DNA of 64,000 nucleotides, from the NCBI GenBank assembly GCA_024235215.1, contig JACKMU010000007.1, positions 186,001 through 250,000 of the forward strand. The letters run 5' to 3'. The position numbers and the translations under genes are program-made. This DNA is from Chromatiaceae bacterium. Its GTDB lineage: Bacteria > Pseudomonadota > Gammaproteobacteria > Chromatiales > Chromatiaceae. The notes under the pieces were generated by a model that saw only the letters and a list, made by a program, of their open reading frames with translations, was not told the origin of the DNA and did no database searches. Below are positions 36,287 through 45,397 of this stretch, piece after piece. Each line of letters opens with the position of its first letter. Positions within the stretch are counted from its first letter, which is position 1.

Positions 36287-36464
36287 AAAATTGCTGGATA
36301 TTCTGGTCTGCCCGATATGCAAGGGGAAGCTCAACTATCAGAAGAAAGCAAAAGAGCTGATCTGTCCGGTGGATAGGCTGGCCTATCCAATCCGGGAGGG
36401 AATTCCAGTAATGCTGGAGGAAGAGGCTCGGCAGTTACCGGCGGATGAAGAGATCAACACTTGA
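36279..36464 (+). CDS. Trm112 family zinc-ribbon protein (YcaR-like)
   Basis: This 61-residue protein begins LLDILVCPICKGKL and ends in CPVDRLAYPIREGIPVMLEE, the standard form of the bacterial YcaR/Trm112 family. Two CxxC-like pairs (CPIC and CPVD) are reduced on the second side. It sits between lpxK and kdsB as in E. coli and overlaps lpxK. The role is unclear; the family is known mainly from methyltransferase partners in eukaryotes. Confidence 0.93.
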   Translation: MDKKLLDILVCPICKGKLNYQKKAKELICPVDRLAYPIREGIPVMLEEEARQLPADEEINT

Positions 36465-36508
36465 ATTCATCCATGGGGCTTGTCGGGCTTGATAATGGAG
36501 ACAGGGTG

Positions 36509-37279
36509 ATGGGTTTCAAGGTCGTCATTCCCGCGCGCTACGCATCGACCCGGCTACCAGGCAAACCGCTGCTGAAAATTGCCGGCAAACCGATGATCCA
36601 GCACGTATATGAGTGTGCACTCAACAGCGGTGCCGAAAGGATCATTATTGCAACTGAAGATGATCGAATCGCTCAGGCAGCCACCTCCTTTTCTGCTGAG
36701 GTTTGCCTGACCAGCGCCGATCACCAGAGCGGTAGCGAACGAATTGCGGAGGTTTGTCGCCGCTACGGTTGGAGCAAAGATACTATCGTGGTCAATTTGC
36801 AGGGGGATGAGCCGCGCATGCCTGCCGCACTGCTCAAACAGGTTGCTGTAGACATGGAAGCGCATCCAGCGGCTAGTGTCACCACACTGGCATTCCCGAT
36901 CAAAAGCCGTACAGCGCTGTTCGATCCTCATGTGGTAAAAGTGGTCACAGATAGCTCCGGATATGCCCTCTACTTCAGTCGAGCACCGGTACCCTGGCAT
37001 CGAGATGAATTTCTCCATGAACGTAGCCTGTTGCCAGCAGACGCTTGTTATCTGCGGCATATCGGGCTCTATGCTTACCGTGCCGGTTTTCTGCAGCAGT
37101 ACGTTGAATGGGCGCCATCGTGGCTGGAACGGGCCGAATCGCTGGAACAACTGCGGGTACTCTGGTACGGAGGACGGATACATGTCAGTGAAGCATTGGA
37201 AACACCGGGTCATGGTGTAGACACAGCGGATGATATCCGCCGCATGGAAGCGCATTTTAAGGGTCACAAAAATGATTAA
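36509..37279 (+). CDS. kdsB: 3-deoxy-manno-octulosonate cytidylyltransferase KdsB
   Basis: KdsB activates KDO to CMP-KDO for lipopolysaccharide core. The ATG at 36509 has GGAGACAGGG upstream and gives 256 residues. The nucleotide loop PARYASTRLPGKPL follows at once; VNLQGDEP and YFSRAPVPW are also present. A TTG at 36461 would add 16 unconserved residues. It overlaps the next gene by eight bases. Confidence 0.96.
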   Translation: MGFKVVIPARYASTRLPGKPLLKIAGKPMIQHVYECALNSGAERIIIATEDDRIAQAATSFSAEVCLTSADHQSGSERIAEVCRRYGWSKDTIVVNLQGDEPRMPAALLKQVAVDMEAHPAASVTTLAFPIKSRTALFDPHVVKVVTDSSGYALYFSRAPVPWHRDEFLHERSLLPADACYLRHIGLYAYRAGFLQQYVEWAPSWLERAESLEQLRVLWYGGRIHVSEALETPGHGVDTADDIRRMEAHFKGHKND

Positions 37280-37811
37280 ATCACTTCAGGAACAGTTGAT
37301 AAGTAGCGGTCTTGTTGATAAAAAAAGAGCCAAGAGGATCCAAACGGAACAGCAGAAATCCAACCGGAAGGAACGCAGATCCGGGCTGCCACAAGATTCA
37401 CAACTGGCCTTCCAGAAGGCATCCAAAGAGCGTGCTGAACGGGATAAGGAGCTAAACCGCCAACGTCAGTTGTTGAGTGAACAGAAGGCGGTGGCCGCGC
37501 AGATCAGCCAGTTGGTTCAAGCGAACCGTTTGCCAAAAGAGGTGGATGGCGACAGCGTATTCAACTTCGTGGTCAAGGGAAAAATCAAAAAAATCAGGGT
37601 ACACCCAAATACCAGGGAACAGATCGGTGCAGGAAAGCTGGCAATAGTTTCGTGCGACGGAGAATATAGTCTGGTCCCTGCAAGCCTGGTACAAAAGTTA
37701 CGGCAGCGCAGTGAAACCTGCGTCGTCTTCTATAACGACCCAGAAGTAAAAGATATAACGGAAAATGATGAATACCCGGAGTACAAGGTTCCTGATGATT
37801 TGATGTGGTAG
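37272..37811 (+). CDS. DUF2058 family protein
   Basis: The 179-residue soluble protein (ATG at 37272, overlapping the kdsB stop) starts with MIKSLQEQLISSGLVDKKRA, followed by a basic helical stretch and a small beta-rich C-terminal domain (FNFVVKGKIKKIRVHPNTREQI, YSLVPA). This is the YaiL-like DUF2058 family, thought to be linked to nucleoprotein or RNA, but without a proven function. The in-frame ATG at 37230 lies within kdsB. Confidence 0.9.
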   Translation: MIKSLQEQLISSGLVDKKRAKRIQTEQQKSNRKERRSGLPQDSQLAFQKASKERAERDKELNRQRQLLSEQKAVAAQISQLVQANRLPKEVDGDSVFNFVVKGKIKKIRVHPNTREQIGAGKLAIVSCDGEYSLVPASLVQKLRQRSETCVVFYNDPEVKDITENDEYPEYKVPDDLMW

Positions 37812-37980
37812 TCTCCGCTAAAGGCCCTCACCTTCAGGCCGCAATCAGTGGCAAGAGTCGCAGAAAGAAGTCCAGAAGATTGCACAATAGCGGGTGGCAA
37901 TCCCTGTACTTTTCAGACCGGGCATGGGCGATTGGGATAATCTCGATGAATGCAATTCTTTTTTGTGAAATGTCGTCGTC

Positions 37981-38460
37981 ATGAGTAGAGTCAGCGTGCT
38001 TTTTGTCTGCATGGGCAATATCTGTAGATCGCCGACAGCCCACGGCGTGTTCCAGACCTTGATCGAGCAAGAGGGGTTGACCCATCTGATCGAGGTGGAT
38101 TCAGCAGGAACTCACGCCTACCATGTGGGAGAACCACCCGATAGACGGGCACAGGCGTGTGCACGGCGAAGAGGGTTCGATCTGAGCGGATTGCGTGCAC
38201 GCAGAACGGAGAGAGAAGATTTCCATAGATTCGACTACCTGGTTGCTATGGACCAGGATAATTTTCACGGACTGATGTCCATCTGTCCTGTCGGCATGGA
38301 GGGAAAGATCCACCTGCTGATGGATTTCGCTCCGACTTTCAGAACACGGGAGGTTCCGGATCCCTATTACGGCGGGGATGCTGGTTTCGAGCGGGTACTG
38401 GATATGGTGGAAGGTGCAGTAAAAGGACTGCTCGAAGAGTTGAAGCGCCTCCATCTTTAG
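37981..38460 (+). CDS. Low-molecular-weight protein tyrosine phosphatase
   Basis: The 159 residues carry the P-loop CMGNICRS (C10 nucleophile, R16) and the general acid in DPYYGG, so the active site is complete. In Gammaproteobacteria this gene follows kdsB and precedes murB, where it is of the single-domain arsenate-reductase-like fold. It is not adjacent to a tyrosine kinase, so a polysaccharide-control role is not supported. The 170-base gap before it shows no other gene. Confidence 0.94.
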   Translation: MSRVSVLFVCMGNICRSPTAHGVFQTLIEQEGLTHLIEVDSAGTHAYHVGEPPDRRAQACARRRGFDLSGLRARRTEREDFHRFDYLVAMDQDNFHGLMSICPVGMEGKIHLLMDFAPTFRTREVPDPYYGGDAGFERVLDMVEGAVKGLLEELKRLHL

Positions 38461-38576
38461 TATCTGACAACGCTGCCGATCCAGGTCACTCCACGATTCC
38501 ACATCCGAGATTGGAGAGAAATCCCATTAAAACAGCTCCTGAACACCCCTGTTGGGGGATCAGTGGCATATTGTTA

Positions 38577-38604
38577 TTGACACCAGAAACTTTGCTGGTA
38601 TGGT
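38577..38604 (+). promoter_or_regulatory. Likely sigma-70 promoter of the EF-G gene
   Basis: A perfect -35 TTGACA (38577-38582) is followed after 16 bases by TATGGT (38599-38604). The translation start is about 90 bases downstream, at 38695. Confidence 0.5.
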
Positions 38605-38694
38605 CTGCGCCAACAAAAAGCCGGCGCCGGAAATCAGCGCGGTTTTGTCACATTGCACCAGCTCATTAATAGTTGGAATTACCAGGATATAGAG

Positions 38695-40776
38695 ATGAAA
38701 GAGCTTTCCCGTTATAGAAATATCGGTATCTTCGCCCATGTGGACGCAGGTAAAACCACCACTACGGAGCGAATACTGAAACTCACCGGCAAGATCCATA
38801 AAACCGGAGAGGTGCATGACGGTGAGGCAACGACAGATTTTATGGAGCAGGAGCAGGAGCGCGGTATCACCATACAATCTGCAGCCACTTCATGTGAATG
38901 GAACGGGCATCGACTCAATATCATCGATACTCCCGGCCACGTCGACTTCACCATTGAGGTTTACCGCTCGCTGAAGGTGCTGGATGGCGGTGTCGGTGTT
39001 TTCTGTGGTTCGGGTGGTGTCGAGCCCCAATCTGAAACCAACTGGCGCTATGCCAATGAATCTGAAGTTGCCCGAGTCATTTTCATCAACAAGATGGATC
39101 GCCTGGGTGCAGATTTCTATCGTGTTGTTCAGCAGATAAAGGACATCCTCGGTGCTGTACCGGTCGTGGTGACCCTGCCAATCGGAGTGGAAGAGAGTTT
39201 TGTCGGTGTGGTCGACCTGTTGACCCGCAAAGCCTGGATCTGGGATGACACTGGGCTACCCGAAAACTACCAGATTAAAGACGTCCCGGAGGATATGCTC
39301 GACCAGGTCGAGGAGTGGCGTGAAAAGCTGATTGATACTGTTATCGATCAGGATGATGAGGCAATGGAGGCCTATCTGGAGGGGGAGGAGCCGTCACTGG
39401 AGACGCTGAAATCCTGTATTCGCAAAGGAACCATCGCCCTAAACTTTTTTCCGACTTTTTGCGGATCTGCTTTTAAAAACAAAGGAGTACAACCAGTTCT
39501 TAATGGAGTTGTTGATTATCTTCCCAACCCTACCGAGGTGCAGCCTCAGCCTGAGGTAGATATCGAAGGGAATGAAACCGGTAAATTCGCGTTGGTCGAT
39601 CCAGACCGGCCACTGCGTGCACTGGCTTTCAAGATCATGGACGACCGTTTTGGCGCCTTGACCTTTACCCGTATCTACTCGGGTAAATTGGAGAAAGGCA
39701 TGACGGTACTCAATACTTTCACCGGTAAAAATGAGCGCATTGGCCGTATCGTTGAAATGCACGCCAACTCCCGCACCGAACTCTCATCCGCGCAAGCTGG
39801 AGATATCGTCGCGTTGGTCGGACTGAAGAACACCCAGACCGGACACACCTTGTGTGATCCAAAAGACCCGGCCACCTTGGAACCGATGGTATTTCCGGAT
39901 CCGGTGATCTCCATTGCCATCTCACCAAAGGACAAGGGCGGCGCCGAAAAGATGGCCATTGCGCTGAACAAGATGATTCAGGAGGATCCATCGTTTCGCA
40001 TGGAGACCGATGAAGAGAGCGGGGAGACCATTATCAAGGGAATGGGTGAACTGCACCTGGATATCAAAGTGGACATCCTGAAACGTACCCACGGGGTGGA
40101 AGTGAATGTCGGCAAGCCACAGGTGGCTTACCGCGAGACTATCACCCAGAGAGTCGAGGATAGCTACACGCACAAGAAGCAGACCGGCGGTTCGGGTCAG
40201 TATGCCAAGATCGACTATATCATCGAGCCCGGGGAGAGCGGCGGCGGGTATGTATTCGAGTCCGTAGTCACGGGTGGCAACGTGCCGCGCGAGTACTGGC
40301 CCGCAGTGCAGAAAGGTTTTCAGCTCTGCATGGGCGAGGGTGTGCTGGCGGGATTCCCGGTATTGGACGTCAAAGTAACACTGGTCGACGGCAGTTACCA
40401 TCCGGTAGACTCGTCTGCAATAGCATACGAAATCGCCGCAAAAGCGGCTTACCGTCAGTCGGTCCCGAAGGCGGCACCTCAGTTGATGGAACCGATAATG
40501 AAAATTGACGTATACACGCCAGAAGAGCATGTAGGCGACGTGATCGGAGATCTCAACCGTCGTCGCGGTATGATCAAATCACAGGAGACCGGGCCAACCA
40601 GTGTCCGGGTCAGAGCAAGCGCGCCATTGTCTGAGATGTTTGGATATATCGGCGATCTCCGCACCATGACTTCGGGTCGTGGGCAGTTTTCAATGGAATT
40701 CTCCCATTACATGCCGTGCCCAAAATCAGTCTCGGAGGCGGTTATCAAAGAGGCTCAAGAGCGTAAAGCAAGCTGA
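38695..40776 (+). CDS. fusA: Elongation factor G, second type (FusA2-like)
   Basis: This translational GTPase has 693 residues from the ATG at 38695. G motifs are AHVDAGKTT, DTPGH and NKMD, and domains II-V are complete (GELHLDIKVDILK, GYIGDLRTMTSGRGQ). It is not in an rpsL-rpsG-tuf cluster. Features such as TGKIHKTGEVHDGEA and SGGVEPQSETNWRYANES match the second EF-G of Pseudomonas and relatives, so I take it as a paralogue of the ribosomal-operon EF-G. Whether it works in elongation or ribosome recycling cannot be read from the sequence. Confidence 0.93.
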   Translation: MKELSRYRNIGIFAHVDAGKTTTTERILKLTGKIHKTGEVHDGEATTDFMEQEQERGITIQSAATSCEWNGHRLNIIDTPGHVDFTIEVYRSLKVLDGGVGVFCGSGGVEPQSETNWRYANESEVARVIFINKMDRLGADFYRVVQQIKDILGAVPVVVTLPIGVEESFVGVVDLLTRKAWIWDDTGLPENYQIKDVPEDMLDQVEEWREKLIDTVIDQDDEAMEAYLEGEEPSLETLKSCIRKGTIALNFFPTFCGSAFKNKGVQPVLNGVVDYLPNPTEVQPQPEVDIEGNETGKFALVDPDRPLRALAFKIMDDRFGALTFTRIYSGKLEKGMTVLNTFTGKNERIGRIVEMHANSRTELSSAQAGDIVALVGLKNTQTGHTLCDPKDPATLEPMVFPDPVISIAISPKDKGGAEKMAIALNKMIQEDPSFRMETDEESGETIIKGMGELHLDIKVDILKRTHGVEVNVGKPQVAYRETITQRVEDSYTHKKQTGGSGQYAKIDYIIEPGESGGGYVFESVVTGGNVPREYWPAVQKGFQLCMGEGVLAGFPVLDVKVTLVDGSYHPVDSSAIAYEIAAKAAYRQSVPKAAPQLMEPIMKIDVYTPEEHVGDVIGDLNRRRGMIKSQETGPTSVRVRASAPLSEMFGYIGDLRTMTSGRGQFSMEFSHYMPCPKSVSEAVIKEAQERKAS

Positions 40777-40842
40777 CCTGGAGCAATTCATCAGCTGGAA
40801 GCGTTTGGTACAGCCTCACTTTTTACGACATGATAAAGTCAC

Positions 40843-40869
40843 TCGGGTGGTTGTTGACTGACCACCCGA
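40843..40869. terminator. Hairpin after the EF-G gene
   Basis: A perfect 9-base stem, TCGGGTGGT/ACCACCCGA with a 9-base loop, lies 67 bases after the EF-G stop. It is followed by AAAAAT on plus, not T, so it is at best a weak or Rho-assisted stop. Confidence 0.4.
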
Positions 40870-40949
40870 AAAATGACCTGACACGAGATTTGGGGTAGAT
40901 GTTTTTACGTCAAATGTTTTGAACTTGCCGCAAAAAGAGGAGAGGGGAT

Positions 40950-41192
40950 ATGCTCGCAGAGCACCATGATATCGACCACGAGTTTCCGGAGTACCACACC
41001 AAACTGAAAGCACTTGTTGAAAAAGATCCGGATTTTGCCATACAGGTGGAAAGACACGACAAACTCGACAATCAGATTCGGGAACTGGAAGAGCTGGGAC
41101 AACCTATTTCCGACGAAAATATCGAATCAATGAAATTTGAACGCGCTGGACTGAAGGACATCATCTACGCCAAGCTGCGTGAAACCACATAG
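40950..41192 (+). CDS. DUF465/YdcH family small protein
   Basis: The 80-residue helical protein has the family pattern EFPEYHTKLKALVEKDPDF, LDNQIRELE and LKDIIYAKL at the end. Members are short coiled-coil proteins without known function. AGAGGGGAT precedes the ATG. It stands between two hairpins and is probably transcribed alone. Confidence 0.9.
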   Translation: MLAEHHDIDHEFPEYHTKLKALVEKDPDFAIQVERHDKLDNQIRELEELGQPISDENIESMKFERAGLKDIIYAKLRETT

Positions 41193-41214
41193 GTTTTAAA
41201 ATTTATCTGATTTC

Positions 41215-41250
41215 GACCGGGGCTTACGCTTAGTCAGCGAAGCCCGGTTT
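41215..41250 (+). terminator. Stem-loop after the DUF465 gene
   Basis: ACCGGGGCTT pairs with AAGCCCGGT (one bulged G), and CGCT/AGCG extends the stem inward. It is 22 bases after the stop and followed by TTT, so it is a plausible terminator with a weak T-tract. Confidence 0.5.
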
Positions 41251-41394
41251 GACCCTTCGCTGGTTGGCTGACTCCTGAGCACACGCAGTCTGTTAGACAA
41301 ACCAGGAGAATCAGGTCGATAAACAGATCGGCGCTCTCTTATCGGTGAGACAGCAGCCCGCTTTATGAAAAAAGAGTAGAGAAATATAGCGGAT

Positions 41395-41751
41395 TTAAGT
41401 TAACAATTGAGATACGACTGAATGGTAATGGCCAAACGGGTGGTCGTTACCGTTCAACCCTGAAGAATCGGTAAGCGGAGGCACCAGACTGCCACTCAGA
41501 ATCCGGCTGATACCAAAATCCAGAGCGGCTTCCGGAGAACCGAATACTTCGCTAAACTTCACATCATCCAAGTCAGGCCGGGTAACGCTGATGTGCCAGC
41601 CAGCCTCCAGTTGCAGCCCGTCGTCAGCAGCATTTCGCACATCCTGTGGACTCATATAGTGGGTTACCACACCCCAGTCCTCACCTCTATATATCTGATT
41701 GACAATGACGATAGGGGTATCGAATCTCTCCAGGTTGCTGACATTCAGCAT
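41395..41751 (-). CDS. Hypothetical protein
   Basis: The 118-residue soluble protein is not recognised. It contains DTPIVIVNQIYRG, THYMSPQDVRNAADDGL and PDLDDVKFSEVFGSPEAAL, and ends with a His-rich NDHPFGHYHSVV. The ATG at 41751 has CGGAGAATG in front. It is isolated, with gaps on both sides, and has a regular amino-acid composition that argues for a real gene. Confidence 0.6.
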   Translation of the reverse strand: MLNVSNLERFDTPIVIVNQIYRGEDWGVVTHYMSPQDVRNAADDGLQLEAGWHISVTRPDLDDVKFSEVFGSPEAALDFGISRILSGSLVPPLTDSSGLNGNDHPFGHYHSVVSQLLT

Positions 41752-42069
41752 CGCATTCTCCGAAATGAATAAACATTCGCGATAGACGATTTAGAGTACA
41801 CAACGACTGTGACGCTATTGTTACAACCATGACGTCTTGGTCATCGATCAGACTATTCCGAATTCAACATTCATCTTTTTTATCAAGATAAAACACCTAA
41901 AAAATAATGTAAATTTCCCCGGGAATTAAGATTTAACATAATATACATTATGCGTAATTACGTTATGGGGTGGAATTCACTTTACCTGCTCTTTGGCCAC
42001 CGGATACTGACTAACCAACGGAATGCAAGGTGGCATTACGAGAACATACAGGTATGGTCAACCCACTGA
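41752..42069. other. AT-rich intergenic region
   Basis: No gene is supported in these 318 bases. They hold an inverted repeat CATAAT-ATAC-ATTATG at about 41937-41952 in a very AT-rich setting, and one TTGTTACA half-site at about 41818 that resembles the inverted-repeat sites described at 47952 and 52290. The promoter of the minus-strand gene at 41751 must lie here. Confidence 0.4.
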
Positions 42070-42651
42070 CTATTTTCTAGACACACGCCCCAGTAGATAG
42101 AACTCATCGTTGGCGCGCATGTTGGTCAGGTTAGCCATCCGGTTGGAAAGGCCGAAAAAAGCGGATATGCCGCCGATATCCCAGATATCCTCATCCGAAA
42201 ATCCGTGTTCACGCAGCTGTTCGAAGTCCGTATCGCTCACCTCTTTGGCATTGAGCGATATCTTGACCGCGAAGTCGAGCATCGCCTTTTGCCGCGGGGA
42301 GATATCGGCCTTGCGGTAGTTGGCGGCGACCTGATCCGCGATCAGCGGATTCTTCTCGCGGATACGCAGGATGGCACCGTGGGCAACCACGCAGTAGATG
42401 CACTGGTTATGCCCAGAAGTGGCTACCACAATCATCTCACGCTCCCCTTTGGTCAGGCCGCTTTCCTTTTCCATCAGCGCATCGTGGTAAGCAAAAAAGG
42501 CGCGAAACTCGTCGGGACGGTGGGCCAGCACCAGAAAGACATTAGGTACGAATCCTGACTTCTCCTGCACGCTCAGAATCTTCTCCCGGATATCCTCCGG
42601 AAGCGCGTTGAGATCGGGGACGGGATATCGGCTGATCGGTTTTTCAGACAT
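42070..42651 (-). CDS. AhpD/carboxymuconolactone decarboxylase-like peroxidase-related protein
   Basis: The 193-residue protein has the redox pair C84-x-x-C87 and H91 in NQCIYCVVAHG, typical of the AhpD fold. It also has the helical repeat DISPRQKAMLDFAVKI, as in the peroxidase-related (TIGR01926) family. A thiol-peroxidase or alkylhydroperoxidase activity is possible. GGAG precedes the ATG. It is on the same strand as the crotonase gene 90 bases upstream, so the two may share a transcript. Confidence 0.88.
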   Translation of the reverse strand: MSEKPISRYPVPDLNALPEDIREKILSVQEKSGFVPNVFLVLAHRPDEFRAFFAYHDALMEKESGLTKGEREMIVVATSGHNQCIYCVVAHGAILRIREKNPLIADQVAANYRKADISPRQKAMLDFAVKISLNAKEVSDTDFEQLREHGFSDEDIWDIGGISAFFGLSNRMANLTNMRANDEFYLLGRVSRK

Positions 42652-42743
42652 TGTTCAATCTCCACATCATGGCCCGCAGTGAACTGCGAAAGTCTCAGTT
42701 AATTATTCATTCAATAGCGAAAGAATGTATTAACGACTTTCCA

Positions 42744-43544
42744 TCAACAGCCTTTCCAAGTTGGTTTGCGCCGCTCGATAAAGGAGTCTATGCCTTCGCA
42801 GGCATCCTCGCTCATCATATTGCAGGCCATTTTCTCAGCGGCAAAAGCGTAAGCTTCATCCAGTTCCATACCCAGTTGGTGATAAAACATCTCTTTGCCC
42901 ACCCGAACCGGCACCCTACTCTTGGCGCAGATGCTGTCGGTCAGCTCTTTTACTGCACCGTCCAGCCGGTCCACCGGGACTGCCCGGTTTATCAGTCCCC
43001 ACTCCACCGCAGTCTCGCTGTCGATGAACTTGCCGGTAAAGAGCATCTCGAACGCCCTTTTGCGCGAGACGTTGCGCGACAATGCCACCGCCGGCGTGGA
43101 GCAAAAGAGCCCAAGATTGATGCCTGATACCGCAAATGTCGCACTGTCAGCGGCAACCGCCAGATCGCAGGAGGCGACCAGCTGGCAGCCGGCAGCGGTG
43201 GCTATTCCCTGGACCCGGGCGATCACCGGCACTGGCAGTTCGACTATCTTCCGCATCATCCTGCCACAGTCGGAAAATAGCGACTGGTAATAATCTTTGT
43301 CCGGGTTGGCACGCATCTGCTTCAGATCGTGTCCGGCGCAGAAAGCTTTACCACGTGCAGCAAGCACCACACAGTGCACAGATGAGTCGTCGGCTATCTG
43401 CGTCAGTTGCTGGCTCAGTTTGGCCAGCATCTCTTCGGAGAGGCCGTTGTATTGAGCCGGGCGATTCAACGTGAGCGTCACCACTCCATCCGCATCCTCC
43501 CGCAGTAGTATCTCTTCTTCATTCTCCGTGATCGCCGTATTCAT
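42744..43544 (-). CDS. Enoyl-CoA hydratase family protein, ECHDC3-like
   Basis: This crotonase-fold protein of 266 residues starts at the ATG at 43544 just after GGGAGGAG. It has the oxyanion-hole segments KAFCAGHDL and TAAGCQLVASCDLAVA. In place of the first catalytic Glu (PEI in classical hydratases) it has SGINLGLFCSTP, while the second Glu is kept in AFEMLFTG. The pattern is that of the ECHDC3 group, whose reaction is unclear. The acyl-CoA ligase gene lies 84 bases upstream on the same strand, so a joint acyl-CoA pathway is likely. Confidence 0.9.
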   Translation of the reverse strand: MNTAITENEEEILLREDADGVVTLTLNRPAQYNGLSEEMLAKLSQQLTQIADDSSVHCVVLAARGKAFCAGHDLKQMRANPDKDYYQSLFSDCGRMMRKIVELPVPVIARVQGIATAAGCQLVASCDLAVAADSATFAVSGINLGLFCSTPAVALSRNVSRKRAFEMLFTGKFIDSETAVEWGLINRAVPVDRLDGAVKELTDSICAKSRVPVRVGKEMFYHQLGMELDEAYAFAAEKMACNMMSEDACEGIDSFIERRKPTWKGC

Positions 43545-43628
43545 GGCTCCTCCCAATTGTTCGTTATGACCCTCTTCACTCGTACTCCTGGATCGGTGGC
43601 ACGCGAATCCGAGTGGCGGTGCCGCAAG

Positions 43629-45251
43629 TCACCCTTCGAAAAATCTTTTGCGCAGCTCGAACTTCTGTATCTTACCGGTCGATGTCTTGGGAATCTCGGC
43701 GAAGATGACGCTTCTCGGACATTTAAAATGCGCCAGGTTTTCACGACAGTAAGCAATGATCTCCGCTTCGGAGACACTGGTACCTGGTACTGTCTCGATA
43801 AAAGCGCAGGGCGTCTCCCCCCACTTATCATCCGGTTTGGCCACTACAGCTACGGCTTGCACCGCGGGATGACTATGGATCACATCTTCCACCTCGATTG
43901 AGGAGATGTTTTCTCCACCCGAGATGATAATGTCCTTGGAACGATCTTTGAGTTTGATATAGCCGTCCGGGTGGCGTACGCCCAGATCTCCGGTATGAAA
44001 CCAACCACCGGCAAAGGCCTTTTCTGTGGCATCGGGATCGTTGAAATACCCTTTCATGGTGATATTACCGCGGATAAAGACCTCGCCAATGGTTTCCCCA
44101 TCCGAAGGCACCGGCTCCATACTTGCAGGATCAGCCACCATCAGCTCCTCCTGCGCGGTATAAACTACCCCCTGTCTTGCCTTAAGAACCGCCTGATCCT
44201 TGATAGGCTCCTCATCCCACTCCCTGTGCCAGGCACAGACGACTGACGGTCCGTAGGTCTCAGTAAGCCCGTAGACGTGGGTGACGTGGAATCCCTGCTC
44301 CTGCATCGACTTGAGTACTGAGGCCGGAGGCGGTGCCGCCGCGGTCATCGCCTTACACCTGTGGCTGAACTCACGCCGCTCCTTATCGGTTGCGTTGATC
44401 ACGAAGCTGAGCACAATCGGTGCACCGCAGAAGTGGTCGACCCTATGCTCGGCGATCGCGGAGTAGATGGTTTCGGCACTGACCTTGCGAATACAGACAT
44501 TGACACCCGCCTTAGCCGCAATGGTCCAGGGAAAGCACCAACCATTGCAGTGAAACATAGGCAGGGTCCAGAGGTAGACAGGATGCATGTTCATGTTCCA
44601 GTCTACAGCATTACTCAGCGCGTTGAGATAGGCGCCGCGGTAGTGGTAAACCACCCCCTTCGGATCGCCGGTGGTGCCCGAGGTGTAGTTGAGTGCGATC
44701 GACTCCCACTCGTCCCTGATCATCGGCCAATCGAACTCGGGATCCCCCCGCTGCAGTAGTGCCTCATAGTCGCATTCCCCGAGCAGTTCACCTCCGGTGA
44801 CCTCGGGGTCATCGATATCGAACACCTTGGGTGGAGTGACCAGACCGCTCAGTGCCGCTTTTATGGTGTTGGAGAACTCCCGGTCAGTGATAAGTACCCG
44901 GGCCTGGCTGTGCTTCAATATAAAGGCGATAGCAGCAGAATCGAGCCGGCAATTAAGCGTGGACAGTACAGCTGAGGCCATCGGTACGCCAAAGTGCGCT
45001 TCATACATTTCAGGTGTATTGGCTGCCATGACCGCGACCCGGTCGCCCGGTTGCACACCAGCCGCGATCAGCGCCGACGCCAGGCGGCGGGCACGTGTAT
45101 ACGTCTCCAACCAGGTGAATCGCCGGTCACCGTAGATGATCGAGAGGTGGCCGGGATAGACGGCGGCAGTGCGTTTAATGAAGGAGAGCGGATTGAGTGG
45201 AACATAGTTGGCGGCTGACTTGTTGAGTTCGATAAGGCAGTTTTCTACCAT
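43629..45251 (-). CDS. Acyl-CoA synthetase (AMP-forming)
   Basis: The 540-residue adenylating enzyme activates a carboxylic acid to its CoA ester. The P-loop YTSGTTGDPKGV, YGLTETYGP, the hinge GDLGVRHPDGYIKLKDRSKD and the catalytic lysine in KTSTGKIQK are all present. It resembles the medium-chain or short-chain branch (AlkK/DmdB-like), with PMFHCNGWCFPW after the P-loop. The substrate cannot be deduced. It is followed by the crotonase gene; both are probably one operon. Confidence 0.93.
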   Translation of the reverse strand: MVENCLIELNKSAANYVPLNPLSFIKRTAAVYPGHLSIIYGDRRFTWLETYTRARRLASALIAAGVQPGDRVAVMAANTPEMYEAHFGVPMASAVLSTLNCRLDSAAIAFILKHSQARVLITDREFSNTIKAALSGLVTPPKVFDIDDPEVTGGELLGECDYEALLQRGDPEFDWPMIRDEWESIALNYTSGTTGDPKGVVYHYRGAYLNALSNAVDWNMNMHPVYLWTLPMFHCNGWCFPWTIAAKAGVNVCIRKVSAETIYSAIAEHRVDHFCGAPIVLSFVINATDKERREFSHRCKAMTAAAPPPASVLKSMQEQGFHVTHVYGLTETYGPSVVCAWHREWDEEPIKDQAVLKARQGVVYTAQEELMVADPASMEPVPSDGETIGEVFIRGNITMKGYFNDPDATEKAFAGGWFHTGDLGVRHPDGYIKLKDRSKDIIISGGENISSIEVEDVIHSHPAVQAVAVVAKPDDKWGETPCAFIETVPGTSVSEAEIIAYCRENLAHFKCPRSVIFAEIPKTSTGKIQKFELRKRFFEG

Positions 45252-45397
45252 TTGAGATTATCCCCTCAAAAAATTGAAATTTATTATAGCCGCATAAATT
45301 GAATCAAATATTATTACAAATAGATGACAAATACATGCTCTCTGGAGCACGTTTCAGTAATACGAACTCAATCATTAGGGTCACTTCGCTTATCTAG

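Noticed and set aside
42070..45251. Dimethylsulfoniopropionate degradation operon (DmdB/DmdD) as a reading of the ligase-crotonase pair
   Set aside because: The ligase is only generally similar and the crotonase is ECHDC3-like with a missing Glu; no DmdA or DmdC gene is near.
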